A DNA stretch of 64,000 nt, taken from positions 186,001 through 250,000 of the forward strand of contig JBHJGZ010000008.1 in NCBI GenBank assembly GCA_050331295.1, written 5' to 3'. Of this stretch, positions 16,135 through 24,207 are shown in pieces; within the stretch, counting starts at the first letter, position 1, and every line of letters starts with the position of its first letter. The notes under the pieces are model-generated. The model saw only the letters and a program-made list of their open reading frames with translations. It made no database searches and was not told where the DNA came from. The translations under genes and the position numbers were made by a program. This stretch comes from Kuafuiihalomonas sp050331295. GTDB lineage: Bacteria; Myxococcota; Kuafuiibacteriia; Kuafuiibacteriales; Kuafuiibacteriaceae.

Positions 16135-18189
16135 ATGGTGCCCAGACCTTGGCGCACGTCTTCGGTTTCTCCGCTGGTGGCCAGCTTCGACGTATTCGAC
16201 ACGTTGTTGGTCCGAACGGTGGGTGCGCCGGAGGATGTGTGGACGATCCTCTCGAAGGAGCTGAGGCTCGACCCGCGGGGGTTCGTCAATTGGCGGCGAC
16301 AGGCGGAGGCCGACACCATCGCGGCGAAACCGGAAGCGCAAGATCACCAATTCACCTTCTTCGAGATGGTGCCTCGGCTGGCCGAGCTCGGGTCGGTTGG
16401 GGCCGACGTGGCCCGCGGTTGGCTCGAGGCGGAGATGAGGCTGGAGGAGCGGCTGATGCGACCGGTTCCCGGTGCGAAGGAGCGCCTGCAGTCGGCCCGG
16501 GCGGCTGGCCAGCGAGTCGTTTATGTCAGCGACATGTATCTTCCGAGCACGCTGTTGGCGGCATGGCTCGAGAAGCATGAACTTCGGCGAGGCGAGGAGC
16601 CGGTCTACGTGTCATGCGAACACGGAGCCAACAAGGTGAGCGGACGGCTCCTTCAGATCGTGGCCCGGGACTTCAACGTGCCGCCGGACCGCATCGTGCA
16701 TCTCGGAAACTCGCGGGTTGCGGACATACGGGGCGCCGAGTCTGCGGGATGCCAGACCGAGCTGTTCGACCTCGGCAACCCCACGTCCAAGGAACGGCGC
16801 TTGTCGGCGGCGACCCTCGACGCCTCGGGTTTTTCGGGTGTGTTGAGTGGAGCCGCGAAGCTCACCCGCCTACAGCTTCTCGCGCCCCCGACCCCTCCCG
16901 AACCGCAGCTTGCCCTCATCGAATCCATCGCCGACGTCGCCGCCCCGCTTCTGGTGGGATTCGTGCGGTGGCTTCTCCACCGAGCTCAGCAAGAGGGGAT
17001 CGAGCGGCTGAGTTTTCTGTCCCGAGATGGCCAGCTCCTTCACGAGATCGCCAAGGTCCTGGCGCGGCGGTTGGGGCTAGAGATTCCGCTGCACTACACG
17101 TTGGGCAGTCGTCGGACGTGGAGCTTGGCGGCGCTGGGCAGCCGCCCCGAGTGGGACAACCGAACCCTTTCCTGGGTGTTGGAGAACACCAAGCACTTTT
17201 CGCCGCGCAGCGTGTTGCGACGCGCGTCAGTGGAATGTGAGGAGGTCGTCGCGGCGCTCGAGAGCGCGGGATTTCCGGCCGGCGACTGGGAGCGGCAGCT
17301 GATCGGCGAGGAGCGGGACCGGCTTCGGCGCATGATTTTGACGTCTCCGGCCGTTCGAGACGTCATTCGCGCCAAGTCTGAAGAAGCCCGGGGGTTGATG
17401 GTCGACTACCTCGAACAGAGTGACCTCATTTCCAAGACCCGGCTGGGCTTGGTCGACCTCGGCTGGCACGGGAGCATGCAGGATGCCTGCGGTGTCGTCT
17501 TGGACGCCTCCGGCTACCCCCACCTTCGACTGAGCGGGTATTATCTGGGTTTCCGTCGCAAGCATCCATTTCCTCGGACCCTCGACCGAGAGTATGGACG
17601 AGGCTTCGTGTTGGATGCGGGTTCCGGAACGCGTTCCGGGACGGCCCTGGATGGGACCATTCCGCAGCTGGGCTTGATCTGCGAGACCTTTTGTTCGGCC
17701 GACCACGGCACGGTGGTCAGCTATCGCCGGGACGAAGAAGGACGGGTGCATGCGGTCTTGGATTCGGGTTTCCGGGGCGACCAATCGGCTGCCGTCCGAG
17801 AGGTGATGCGCCGGGTGACATGCACCTTTGCCGAGGTGATGGAACTGGACTCCGCCTTGGTGGACCCGGACGGCGACGTTTCCAAGGTGCTGCTGGAGAA
17901 CCTGGGCCATCTCTGGTTGGAGCCGACGGAGCGCGAAGCCGCGGCCTGGAGTAGCTTCCCGGTGGACGATCGAGCCGGGGAGGACGGTTCCCGGACCGCC
18001 CGCCTGGCCCGGCCCTTCATGTGGAAGGATGTGTGGGCCGCGTCTCGCAACGATCTCCACACGCTGTGGTTTTCGGGGTCGATGGTGCTGACGCCGCCGG
18101 CCCGCGCTCTTTCGATGCGGTTGGCGTGTCGGGCCGCCGACACGTTGGCGCCGTTGTGGGCCCTGCAGGGAGCTCGGGCACCGGAATAG
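16135..18189 (+). CDS. large HAD-superfamily protein (COG5610-like)
   Basis: About 684 residues. The N-terminal about 230 residues are a haloacid-dehalogenase fold. Motif I is FDVFDTLL (nucleophile D19). Motif II is YVSDMYLPS. A lysine follows in GANKVSG (motif III), and the acidic motif IV is HLGNSRVADIRGA. Position +2 from the nucleophile is Phe, not the Asp that HAD phosphatases use as acid/base, so the chemistry may not be phosphate hydrolysis. The C-terminal about 430 residues, containing FLSRDGQLLHEIAKVL and GLVDLGWHGSMQ, follow the COG5610 pattern often found near surface polysaccharide genes. Several start codons are possible; 16135 was chosen because the frame upstream runs antisense to the protease gene. 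Confidence 0.8.
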   Translation: MVPRPWRTSSVSPLVASFDVFDTLLVRTVGAPEDVWTILSKELRLDPRGFVNWRRQAEADTIAAKPEAQDHQFTFFEMVPRLAELGSVGADVARGWLEAEMRLEERLMRPVPGAKERLQSARAAGQRVVYVSDMYLPSTLLAAWLEKHELRRGEEPVYVSCEHGANKVSGRLLQIVARDFNVPPDRIVHLGNSRVADIRGAESAGCQTELFDLGNPTSKERRLSAATLDASGFSGVLSGAAKLTRLQLLAPPTPPEPQLALIESIADVAAPLLVGFVRWLLHRAQQEGIERLSFLSRDGQLLHEIAKVLARRLGLEIPLHYTLGSRRTWSLAALGSRPEWDNRTLSWVLENTKHFSPRSVLRRASVECEEVVAALESAGFPAGDWERQLIGEERDRLRRMILTSPAVRDVIRAKSEEARGLMVDYLEQSDLISKTRLGLVDLGWHGSMQDACGVVLDASGYPHLRLSGYYLGFRRKHPFPRTLDREYGRGFVLDAGSGTRSGTALDGTIPQLGLICETFCSADHGTVVSYRRDEEGRVHAVLDSGFRGDQSAAVREVMRRVTCTFAEVMELDSALVDPDGDVSKVLLENLGHLWLEPTEREAAAWSSFPVDDRAGEDGSRTARLARPFMWKDVWAASRNDLHTLWFSGSMVLTPPARALSMRLACRAADTLAPLWALQGARAPE

Positions 18190-18208
18190 GGTCGACGTCG
18201 TCCGACCC
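18189..18208. terminator. hairpin between convergent genes
   Basis: GGGTCG (18189-18194) pairs with CGACCC (18203-18208) over an 8-nt loop in the short gap between the HAD gene and the leftward transporter gene. It could end transcripts from both sides. No U-run is present on either strand. Confidence 0.3.
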
Positions 18209-18227
18209 GACGCCCGCGACGGACCGG

Positions 18228-20456
18228 TCAAATTGCGTGAAACCAGGTCGTGAGCCGTTCTCGAACCCGCTCCAGGGAATCGAGGGGAGGTTCGACGCTC
18301 AGGACTTCGTCGGGGGTCTTGGCATCGACCACGGCGAGCGCCGAGTGATGCCGCAGCAGGACGAGCAGCGAGTCGAACAGGGGACCCGGGAGAAGATTAT
18401 CGAGGTACTCACGCGCCGTTCCCGAGTGTCGATGGTCCGCTTGCGCGATGGCTCGGACCGCCAAGAGGAATGGCTCTCTAGGAAGAACCACGGACAACAT
18501 GCGGACCGAGAAGGCGAGGACCTGGCGTCGTCGATGTGGGCTGGCTGATGCGGGTGGGTAGCGGCCGAGCTCAGCGAGGAGTCGCTGGAACACTGCGTCC
18601 CGGGTGATGGAGACGGTCCGAATCTGAACCTGGCTGTCGAGCGCAAAAGCAGACCGCAAACGGATTTCCAAAGGGCGCGATCCGGTGGCGTGCCACAAGA
18701 CCTCGACCGCCCGAGGGTCCGCGATCGAGCCCAGAATCTCGGGTACGGCGCTTCGCTGGGCGAGAGGGCGTCGTCGGTCGAGCACCACGTCGCCCAGCTG
18801 ACCGATGTGAGCTGCCGCCACCGGTCGGAGTGCCTTCATGGCCGCCGCCCCGTGCCGTTCGTCGTTCAGAAGCTCGATCACCGAAGGCACCAGCCGAGGT
18901 GGAAGCGGAACATGATGCCGAAGCACCCAGGACACTGCGTCGAGATCGCGGGTGTTGAGTGCGGCCAACGCGACCAAGTGGCCTCCCGAGTTGCCTTTGC
19001 TTGCGAGTTCTTCGAGGCCGGCCGGCGGGGTCCAGGGCGCTGGGATCTGGGAAGCTTCGGTCGTGCTGGGCGCAGCAAGCATCCATGGAACGACACATGC
19101 CGGTCCATCGCGTTCCCGAACCTCGATATTCACTGGAATACTCCATGCCGACTCGGGGCCTTGGGTCCGTTGAAGCGCCATCGTCTGCTCGACGGCGCGG
19201 ACCGAGCTCCGGTCCCAGGTGTTCATATCATCGGGGCGAAGCGCACCCTTCTCCAGCGACTCCGTGAGCGCGGCCAGGTACCCACGATACAGGCGGCGGG
19301 TGAGCAGGAGAGCGCCCATCGCGCACGAGACCGACATCAAGACGAGGATGGACGAGGAGGCACCAGGAAGTAGGCCGACAACGAAGATTGCGATGGCACT
19401 ACCTGCGGCAACGCCAAGCTTGTCACCACCGACGTCAATGAGTGTTTTGGTGCTTCGCTTCTTATCCAGCGTCAGCGGCGTATACAAGAGCTCATAGCCG
19501 GAGCGATAAAGAGAGCTCTCGAAGATGGCAGCCACCGCCCGGAGCAGAGTGAAGCTCCACAGTTCTGGGATCTGCCAGGCGAGCAGGCCAAAGAAGATGA
19601 TGCTGGCCGGAAGACTGCCGACCGCCCACGTCAATCCGAGGCTTCGGAGCAGCCGCCCCACCGCCAGGTATTGAACGACGAACGTGAAGATGCCCAGCCC
19701 GGAATAGAACAGCGCAAAGAATTGAACGAGATTTTCGCTGCCTCCGAGGACCGTCGATGCCGTGGCCTTGAAGGCGTAGTCGTATCCGGCCGAAGCGACC
19801 GCCAGCAGGACGACCAGACCCGCAACGTTTCGTAGGTATGGCGTCTTTTCGAAGACTTCGACCGCCGAGAACGCCGGAGCTTCGGCCGCATGGGTGGTGT
19901 GAACGCGACGAGCGAGTCTCAGGGAACCGATGCTGCAGACCGTATTGGTACCGGCTAGTACCAATATCATTGATTCGAGAGAGAGATGATCGGCGCCCTG
20001 CCACGCGAAAAGGCCGCCCATCACGCCTCCCAAGCTTGCGCCACCGGCGATTCGTCCAACCACCCGCTTGGCGGTATGCGGGTCGAAGACCTCGTTCACC
20101 ACCGACCAAAAACCTGAAATGGCCAGCGCTCCAAAGCTCGACGTATGGATGTAGAGGATCATGGCTGCTGCCTTCGGATCGGTCGAACTCATCCACCATT
20201 CGACGAGGAAGAGCAGCGCGCTGGAGGTGAACAGGTGGGGCGCGATGCGAGCGGGTCCGAACCGGCGATAGAGCTGAGATGCGAGAAGGACCAATATCAC
20301 CGACGTGGCGGCCGCGAGGGTCATCGCCTGGGGCAGCATTTGTGCATCGAATCGGGTGAGGAAGAATGCGTCCCGTACGGCTTTGCCGGCCAGCTGCTGC
20401 GCGATCATGCCGGTGGCCACCAGCATGGACCAGAAGACACTCACCCGGATGCTCAA
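18228..20456 (-). CDS. MFS/nucleotide-carrier-like membrane transporter with HEAT-like C-terminal half
   Basis: The 742-residue protein has about 12 hydrophobic helices in residues 1-410. The pattern resembles the ATP:ADP antiporter (Tlc-type) and related MFS proteins, for example FFLTRFDAQMLPQAM, GGASLGGVMGGLFAW and KTLIDVGGDKLGVAAGS. Residues about 480-740 are soluble alpha-helical repeats of HEAT type with regular EILGSIADPRAVEVL and IRLRSAFALDS helices. Bacterial homologues with this two-part layout exist, but their substrate is unknown. It is the last gene of a three-gene operon: its TTG start overlaps the kinase stop (TTGA), implying translational coupling. A GTG a few codons downstream is an alternative start. 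Confidence 0.8.
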   Translation of the reverse strand: MSIRVSVFWSMLVATGMIAQQLAGKAVRDAFFLTRFDAQMLPQAMTLAAATSVILVLLASQLYRRFGPARIAPHLFTSSALLFLVEWWMSSTDPKAAAMILYIHTSSFGALAISGFWSVVNEVFDPHTAKRVVGRIAGGASLGGVMGGLFAWQGADHLSLESMILVLAGTNTVCSIGSLRLARRVHTTHAAEAPAFSAVEVFEKTPYLRNVAGLVVLLAVASAGYDYAFKATASTVLGGSENLVQFFALFYSGLGIFTFVVQYLAVGRLLRSLGLTWAVGSLPASIIFFGLLAWQIPELWSFTLLRAVAAIFESSLYRSGYELLYTPLTLDKKRSTKTLIDVGGDKLGVAAGSAIAIFVVGLLPGASSSILVLMSVSCAMGALLLTRRLYRGYLAALTESLEKGALRPDDMNTWDRSSVRAVEQTMALQRTQGPESAWSIPVNIEVRERDGPACVVPWMLAAPSTTEASQIPAPWTPPAGLEELASKGNSGGHLVALAALNTRDLDAVSWVLRHHVPLPPRLVPSVIELLNDERHGAAAMKALRPVAAAHIGQLGDVVLDRRRPLAQRSAVPEILGSIADPRAVEVLWHATGSRPLEIRLRSAFALDSQVQIRTVSITRDAVFQRLLAELGRYPPASASPHRRRQVLAFSVRMLSVVLPREPFLLAVRAIAQADHRHSGTAREYLDNLLPGPLFDSLLVLLRHHSALAVVDAKTPDEVLSVEPPLDSLERVRERLTTWFHAI

Positions 20457-22549
20457 GACATGGTTCCTCGAGATGCATCCGTCTCGAACACCCGCACGTG
20501 AGAACGGAGGGAAACAGACGTCTCCCGCCGATCCCTCCGCACCCAGGCCTTCAGATTCTCACCATGAAGCGCCCACCAGGCTTCTGCATCGGCATGGGTC
20601 CAGCTGTCCTCCAGCTTACACTCCCGAAGGATCCGAGCCAGTGCGCCGGCGCTCTCGGGACGGTCATCCGGATCCTTGGCCAAGCAGGCCAAGATAGCGA
20701 CCTCGAGGTCTTCGGGTATGGGTCGCTCCGCTCGAACCGAGATCCGGTCGGGAATCTGGTCGAGGTGTGCGGCGATCACTTCCTGGACGCCGTGGACCGG
20801 GAAGACCGGTGTCCCGGTCAGCAAGAGGTACCCGACGCAGCCCACCGCGTAGATGTCGCTGGCTGGCCCAGCGTTCATCGAAGAACGAATGATCTCGGGC
20901 GCCATATAGCGGGGGGTTCCGACGATACTCCGGTCGTCTTTCGCGGATGCATCGACCTTCGTGACCAGACCGAAATCTACGACCTTGACGGCGTCATGAA
21001 TCCCTCCGATGCGGGCCAGCATGATGTTGCTCGGCTTGACGTCTCGGTGAAGAAGCCCTTCGTCGTGAGCTTCCCCGAGTGATGCGCAGACCTGGGTCAG
21101 GATGTGAACCGCTCGCGCTGGCGTGACCGGTCCCGTATGCTCTACCAGTGCGTCGAGCGTGACACCGTCCAAGAGCTCCATCACGTAGTAGAAGATTCCA
21201 TCGGGGGTTCGACCGTAGTCGTAGATCGCGATGGTATTGGGGTGTGAAAGTCGGCTGGTCAACCGGACCTCGTCCTCGAATCGAGCCTGCGCGTGGGGAG
21301 CGAGGGCGTTCTTGGTCTTGAGGAGTTTGAGCGCGGACGGGCGTCGAAGAAGCGCATGCTCCGCTCGGTAGACCTCACCCATGCCTCCACTGCCGATGCG
21401 CTCATGCAGAATATACTGACCCAGGCTCTTGGCTCGAGCCATGGCGCGACTGACTCGATGTTTGAGACGACTCGAGACATAGATTGAGCTACCTGAAATG
21501 ATGGCCAAAACCAGTGCGAGCACCAAGACCACGAAGCTCCATTGAAACAGGCTTCGACCTTTCTGGCGGCGGAGGAGGCGTTGCGACTCCGCCAATTCCC
21601 GAACCTGGGTCGTTACGCGCTCGACCACCGGTCGGACCCGCTGTTCGAACGCCGACTGGGCCAGAGTCGGTCGGTAGCCGAGCGTGAGAATGCGAGGTAA
21701 CATTCGTAGGTATGCACGCGTTTCCTCCAGCAGGACCGAAAGCGCGACCAGCTGGTCCGCCGCCACCGGATCATCGGGCCGACGACGGCCTGATACTTGG
21801 AGCAGGACTGTTGAGAGATCCGATAGGTCCGCGGACAACTCGCGGACGTTGGCTTCTTCGGCGCGGGCGGATGTTCTGAGGAACCTCTGCACCGCGCCAT
21901 CGAGTTCCAAGAACAAACCCCGGAACCCCAAAATCGTCGAGACGCCAACCGAACCTGCGCGTACGTCACCTTCGCTCGATCTCAGGATTCCTTGCAACAA
22001 TCGAACGATATCCCCTCTCAGGTGAGCCATTCGAATCTCATAGTGTGCTTCGGCCGGCCGATTACCGAGGCTCCCGGCCATGTCCTCGATGGTCCACTGA
22101 AGAGTTTCAAGTCGTTTGAGATCGTCACGGAGTGATCCGACTCGTTCCTGAATATCCCGGTCACGGGCACGTTCCACGGTCTGTACGAGTTTGAGATAGG
22201 AACGTTCGATGTCTTTCCAGATCTCGATCCGGGCTTCCGGGGCCCTGGGGTCTCCGTACGCGACCCAACCCCGAAGCTCGACCAATGAGCGATCCACGTT
22301 GGTTTCGAGGTTGTTGGTTGCGACCGCGAGTGGTTCTCCGACTTGGATAGCGAGCCGAACGAGGCCCTGAAAGTACAGGGTGAAGACGAGGGTCACGAGG
22401 GCGGCCAACAGCCCGAACCAGGAAAGGCGGCTTCCGGAGCTGAGGAGACCATCCACCAGCCGACGGCCGGAACCAGCGAAGGTGCGTCTCGCGCGGCCAA
22501 GTACAGATGTGTCCGACGGTTGGCGTACCCCCGAAACATCCGTGCTCAT
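20453..22549 (-). CDS. transmembrane Ser/Thr protein kinase with N-terminal periplasmic sensor
   Basis: A 698-residue protein. One membrane helix lies at about 44-66. A helical extracytoplasmic region of about 270 residues follows, with Arg/Glu-rich antiparallel helices resembling four-helix-bundle sensors. A second membrane helix lies at about 335-358, and a C-terminal kinase domain spans about 374-640. Kinase landmarks are GSGGMGEVYRAE (P-loop), ALKLLK (ATP-lysine), LLHRDVKPSNI (catalytic Asp near 501), VVDFGL (metal Asp near 525) and GTPRYMAPE. Most bacterial PknB-type kinases have the kinase first and the sensor last; here the order is reversed. The gene is coupled by ATGA overlaps to the secreted protein upstream and by TTGA to the transporter downstream, so the three probably act together. 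Confidence 0.92.
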   Translation of the reverse strand: MSTDVSGVRQPSDTSVLGRARRTFAGSGRRLVDGLLSSGSRLSWFGLLAALVTLVFTLYFQGLVRLAIQVGEPLAVATNNLETNVDRSLVELRGWVAYGDPRAPEARIEIWKDIERSYLKLVQTVERARDRDIQERVGSLRDDLKRLETLQWTIEDMAGSLGNRPAEAHYEIRMAHLRGDIVRLLQGILRSSEGDVRAGSVGVSTILGFRGLFLELDGAVQRFLRTSARAEEANVRELSADLSDLSTVLLQVSGRRRPDDPVAADQLVALSVLLEETRAYLRMLPRILTLGYRPTLAQSAFEQRVRPVVERVTTQVRELAESQRLLRRQKGRSLFQWSFVVLVLALVLAIISGSSIYVSSRLKHRVSRAMARAKSLGQYILHERIGSGGMGEVYRAEHALLRRPSALKLLKTKNALAPHAQARFEDEVRLTSRLSHPNTIAIYDYGRTPDGIFYYVMELLDGVTLDALVEHTGPVTPARAVHILTQVCASLGEAHDEGLLHRDVKPSNIMLARIGGIHDAVKVVDFGLVTKVDASAKDDRSIVGTPRYMAPEIIRSSMNAGPASDIYAVGCVGYLLLTGTPVFPVHGVQEVIAAHLDQIPDRISVRAERPIPEDLEVAILACLAKDPDDRPESAGALARILRECKLEDSWTHADAEAWWALHGENLKAWVRRDRRETSVSLRSHVRVFETDASRGTMS

Positions 22550-23541
22550 TGCGTGATGCCTTTGGATGTCAATGACGGACTGCGGGTGACGTCCGTGAGG
22601 ATGCTCTCGAGCAAGCGCAGTCTCTGAACCAGGTCGGAAGGGATCTTCGGGCCGACGGGGTAGGGGTCGGGGGCGCGCTCCGTTCCGGGAACCCGGCTAC
22701 TCAGGTGCACCATCTCTGCGATCATGAGAGCGACCAAGTTGCTGAGGTCATCCGCCGAGATGTAACGAGGAAGATCGTCCACGAGCCGGACCTCGGCCAG
22801 AGGCATCTTCAGCTTGGTGTAGACCGAACGAAGCAGTTCGTAGCACGCAATGAGGTGCTTCATCGCGTCTTCATTGGTCAGAGCGGGTTCCCAAGCGGGC
22901 GTATCTGGCATCAGTTTGCTCGTCAGAACGCGGTGAAGCTCGAGCCCAATGAGGGTCGCATGGGTGATGCCGGTGTATATGATGCCCAGCGTGGCTGGCG
23001 TATCCAATAAATTGTTCACCAGGCCCCCGACCTGGATCAGTTGGTTCATCACCTGACTGGGCGTCACATCGTCGCTCTCCGGTTGCTCTTCGACGGCAGT
23101 CTGGATGTTGAGGGCGCCACGGATACGCAACACCACCGTAAGGGCGCGATTCACTTGTTTCAGGACGTCGGCGGAGGACACGTTCTGTGGGGGCGGCTCT
23201 CGCCATGGCGTCGCTTGACGAAGTCTTTCCAGCTCGAAGGACGCGAGGCGCCGTCGGAGGTTCGATGCGGCGAAGAATACCTCCCGAGGAGAGGCATCGT
23301 GGACCACGATGGCTGGATTGGGAGCCGGAGGTCGGCCCAGATAGTGTCGGATCGCATCGAGGTGAGCCTCGACCAGGTTCACCCGCGCCAATACGTCGGC
23401 TGGAATGATGTCAGAACCGCTTCGGCCGCTGACCGGCACGAGACTGTTTTGGGCCATGGCCTCGTTCGAGACAGCTACCCACACGCACAAAACTACGACG
23501 ACTATCGGCGCAATCGATCGCCCCATCGAGTGGGAACTCAT
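22546..23541 (-). CDS. exported helical protein of unknown function, first gene of the kinase operon
   Basis: The 331-residue protein has a clear signal peptide (about 1-31, ending AMAQ). The mature part is mainly alpha-helical with hydrophobic, low-Cys helices; it contains no motif I recognise. Repeated blocks of the type IIPADVLARVNLVEAHLDAIR, VSSADVLKQVNRALTVV and VTPSQVMNQLIQVGGLVNN (each opens with a polar turn and a DVL/QVM helix) suggest an internal repeat of about 100 residues. The stop overlaps the kinase start (ATGA). It may be the periplasmic ligand or partner of the kinase sensor (inference). Confidence 0.75.
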   Translation of the reverse strand: MSSHSMGRSIAPIVVVVLCVWVAVSNEAMAQNSLVPVSGRSGSDIIPADVLARVNLVEAHLDAIRHYLGRPPAPNPAIVVHDASPREVFFAASNLRRRLASFELERLRQATPWREPPPQNVSSADVLKQVNRALTVVLRIRGALNIQTAVEEQPESDDVTPSQVMNQLIQVGGLVNNLLDTPATLGIIYTGITHATLIGLELHRVLTSKLMPDTPAWEPALTNEDAMKHLIACYELLRSVYTKLKMPLAEVRLVDDLPRYISADDLSNLVALMIAEMVHLSSRVPGTERAPDPYPVGPKIPSDLVQRLRLLESILTDVTRSPSLTSKGITQ

Positions 23542-23697
23542 TCTCGGCTATCCTGACAAAACGCCGGCGTATTCGCCAGCTTCTATGGGAGAGTTGCAGC
23601 AGTTGAGTACGACCCGTTCGTACCGACCTGCGCGGAAGTCCTCCGGGGCTGAACGGCGACGAGTGCCAAGCACCGAAAAGATTATTTTAGATAGAAT

Positions 23698-24102
23698 TCA
23701 ATACTCGATGCGGTCGTCCAACTCTTTGGCCTGTTCGATCCAGCTGGTGACACCGGCCAGAGTGGGGAGCTGTCGCACCAGCTTCTTCTCTTCGTTCACG
23801 GCCTTCATCTTCTGGAGAAGATTTTCGGGCACGCGTTGGCGCAGTTCCTTGACGGTGTCGACCCCCACCGCCTCCAAGAGGTCCGAGTACTCCTCTCCGA
23901 CGCCTTTGATGCGCATGAGGTCGGCCATGTTGATCCATCGGAGGATTCGCGCCCCGTCCATTTCACACGCGTTGCTCATCTCACGACGGCCACTGGGGGT
24001 GCGCCCACGTTCCAACAGCGTCTCGATGCTCGTCACTCCGATCGCCTGCAGCTTGGCCGCGCAGTAGGTTCCGATGCCCTCGATTTCAGAAAGCTTGCTC
24101 AT
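23698..24102 (-). CDS. DUF4332 helix-hairpin-helix protein
   Basis: The 134-residue protein carries two helix-hairpin-helix-like modules: SEIEGIGTYCAAKLQAIGV near the start and MRIKGVGEEYSDLLEAVGV in the middle. This pattern defines the DUF4332 family, related to the DNA- or protein-binding HhH units of polymerases and ligases. The start ATG at 24100-24102 places the first hairpin at the N-terminus; 12 more codons are open upstream. It lies 105 bp downstream of the isocitrate dehydrogenase gene on the same strand. Its cellular role is not established. Confidence 0.82.
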   Translation of the reverse strand: MSKLSEIEGIGTYCAAKLQAIGVTSIETLLERGRTPSGRREMSNACEMDGARILRWINMADLMRIKGVGEEYSDLLEAVGVDTVKELRQRVPENLLQKMKAVNEEKKLVRQLPTLAGVTSWIEQAKELDDRIEY

Positions 24103-24207
24103 GCGGCGGACATAGCGAACCGGATCCTCCGGGTCCACCCGTAGGATGGCGGGTAAGACCTGCGCACTGGATCGGGACTCGTCCAGACGAAGCTCGCCCG
24201 GGGCGTC

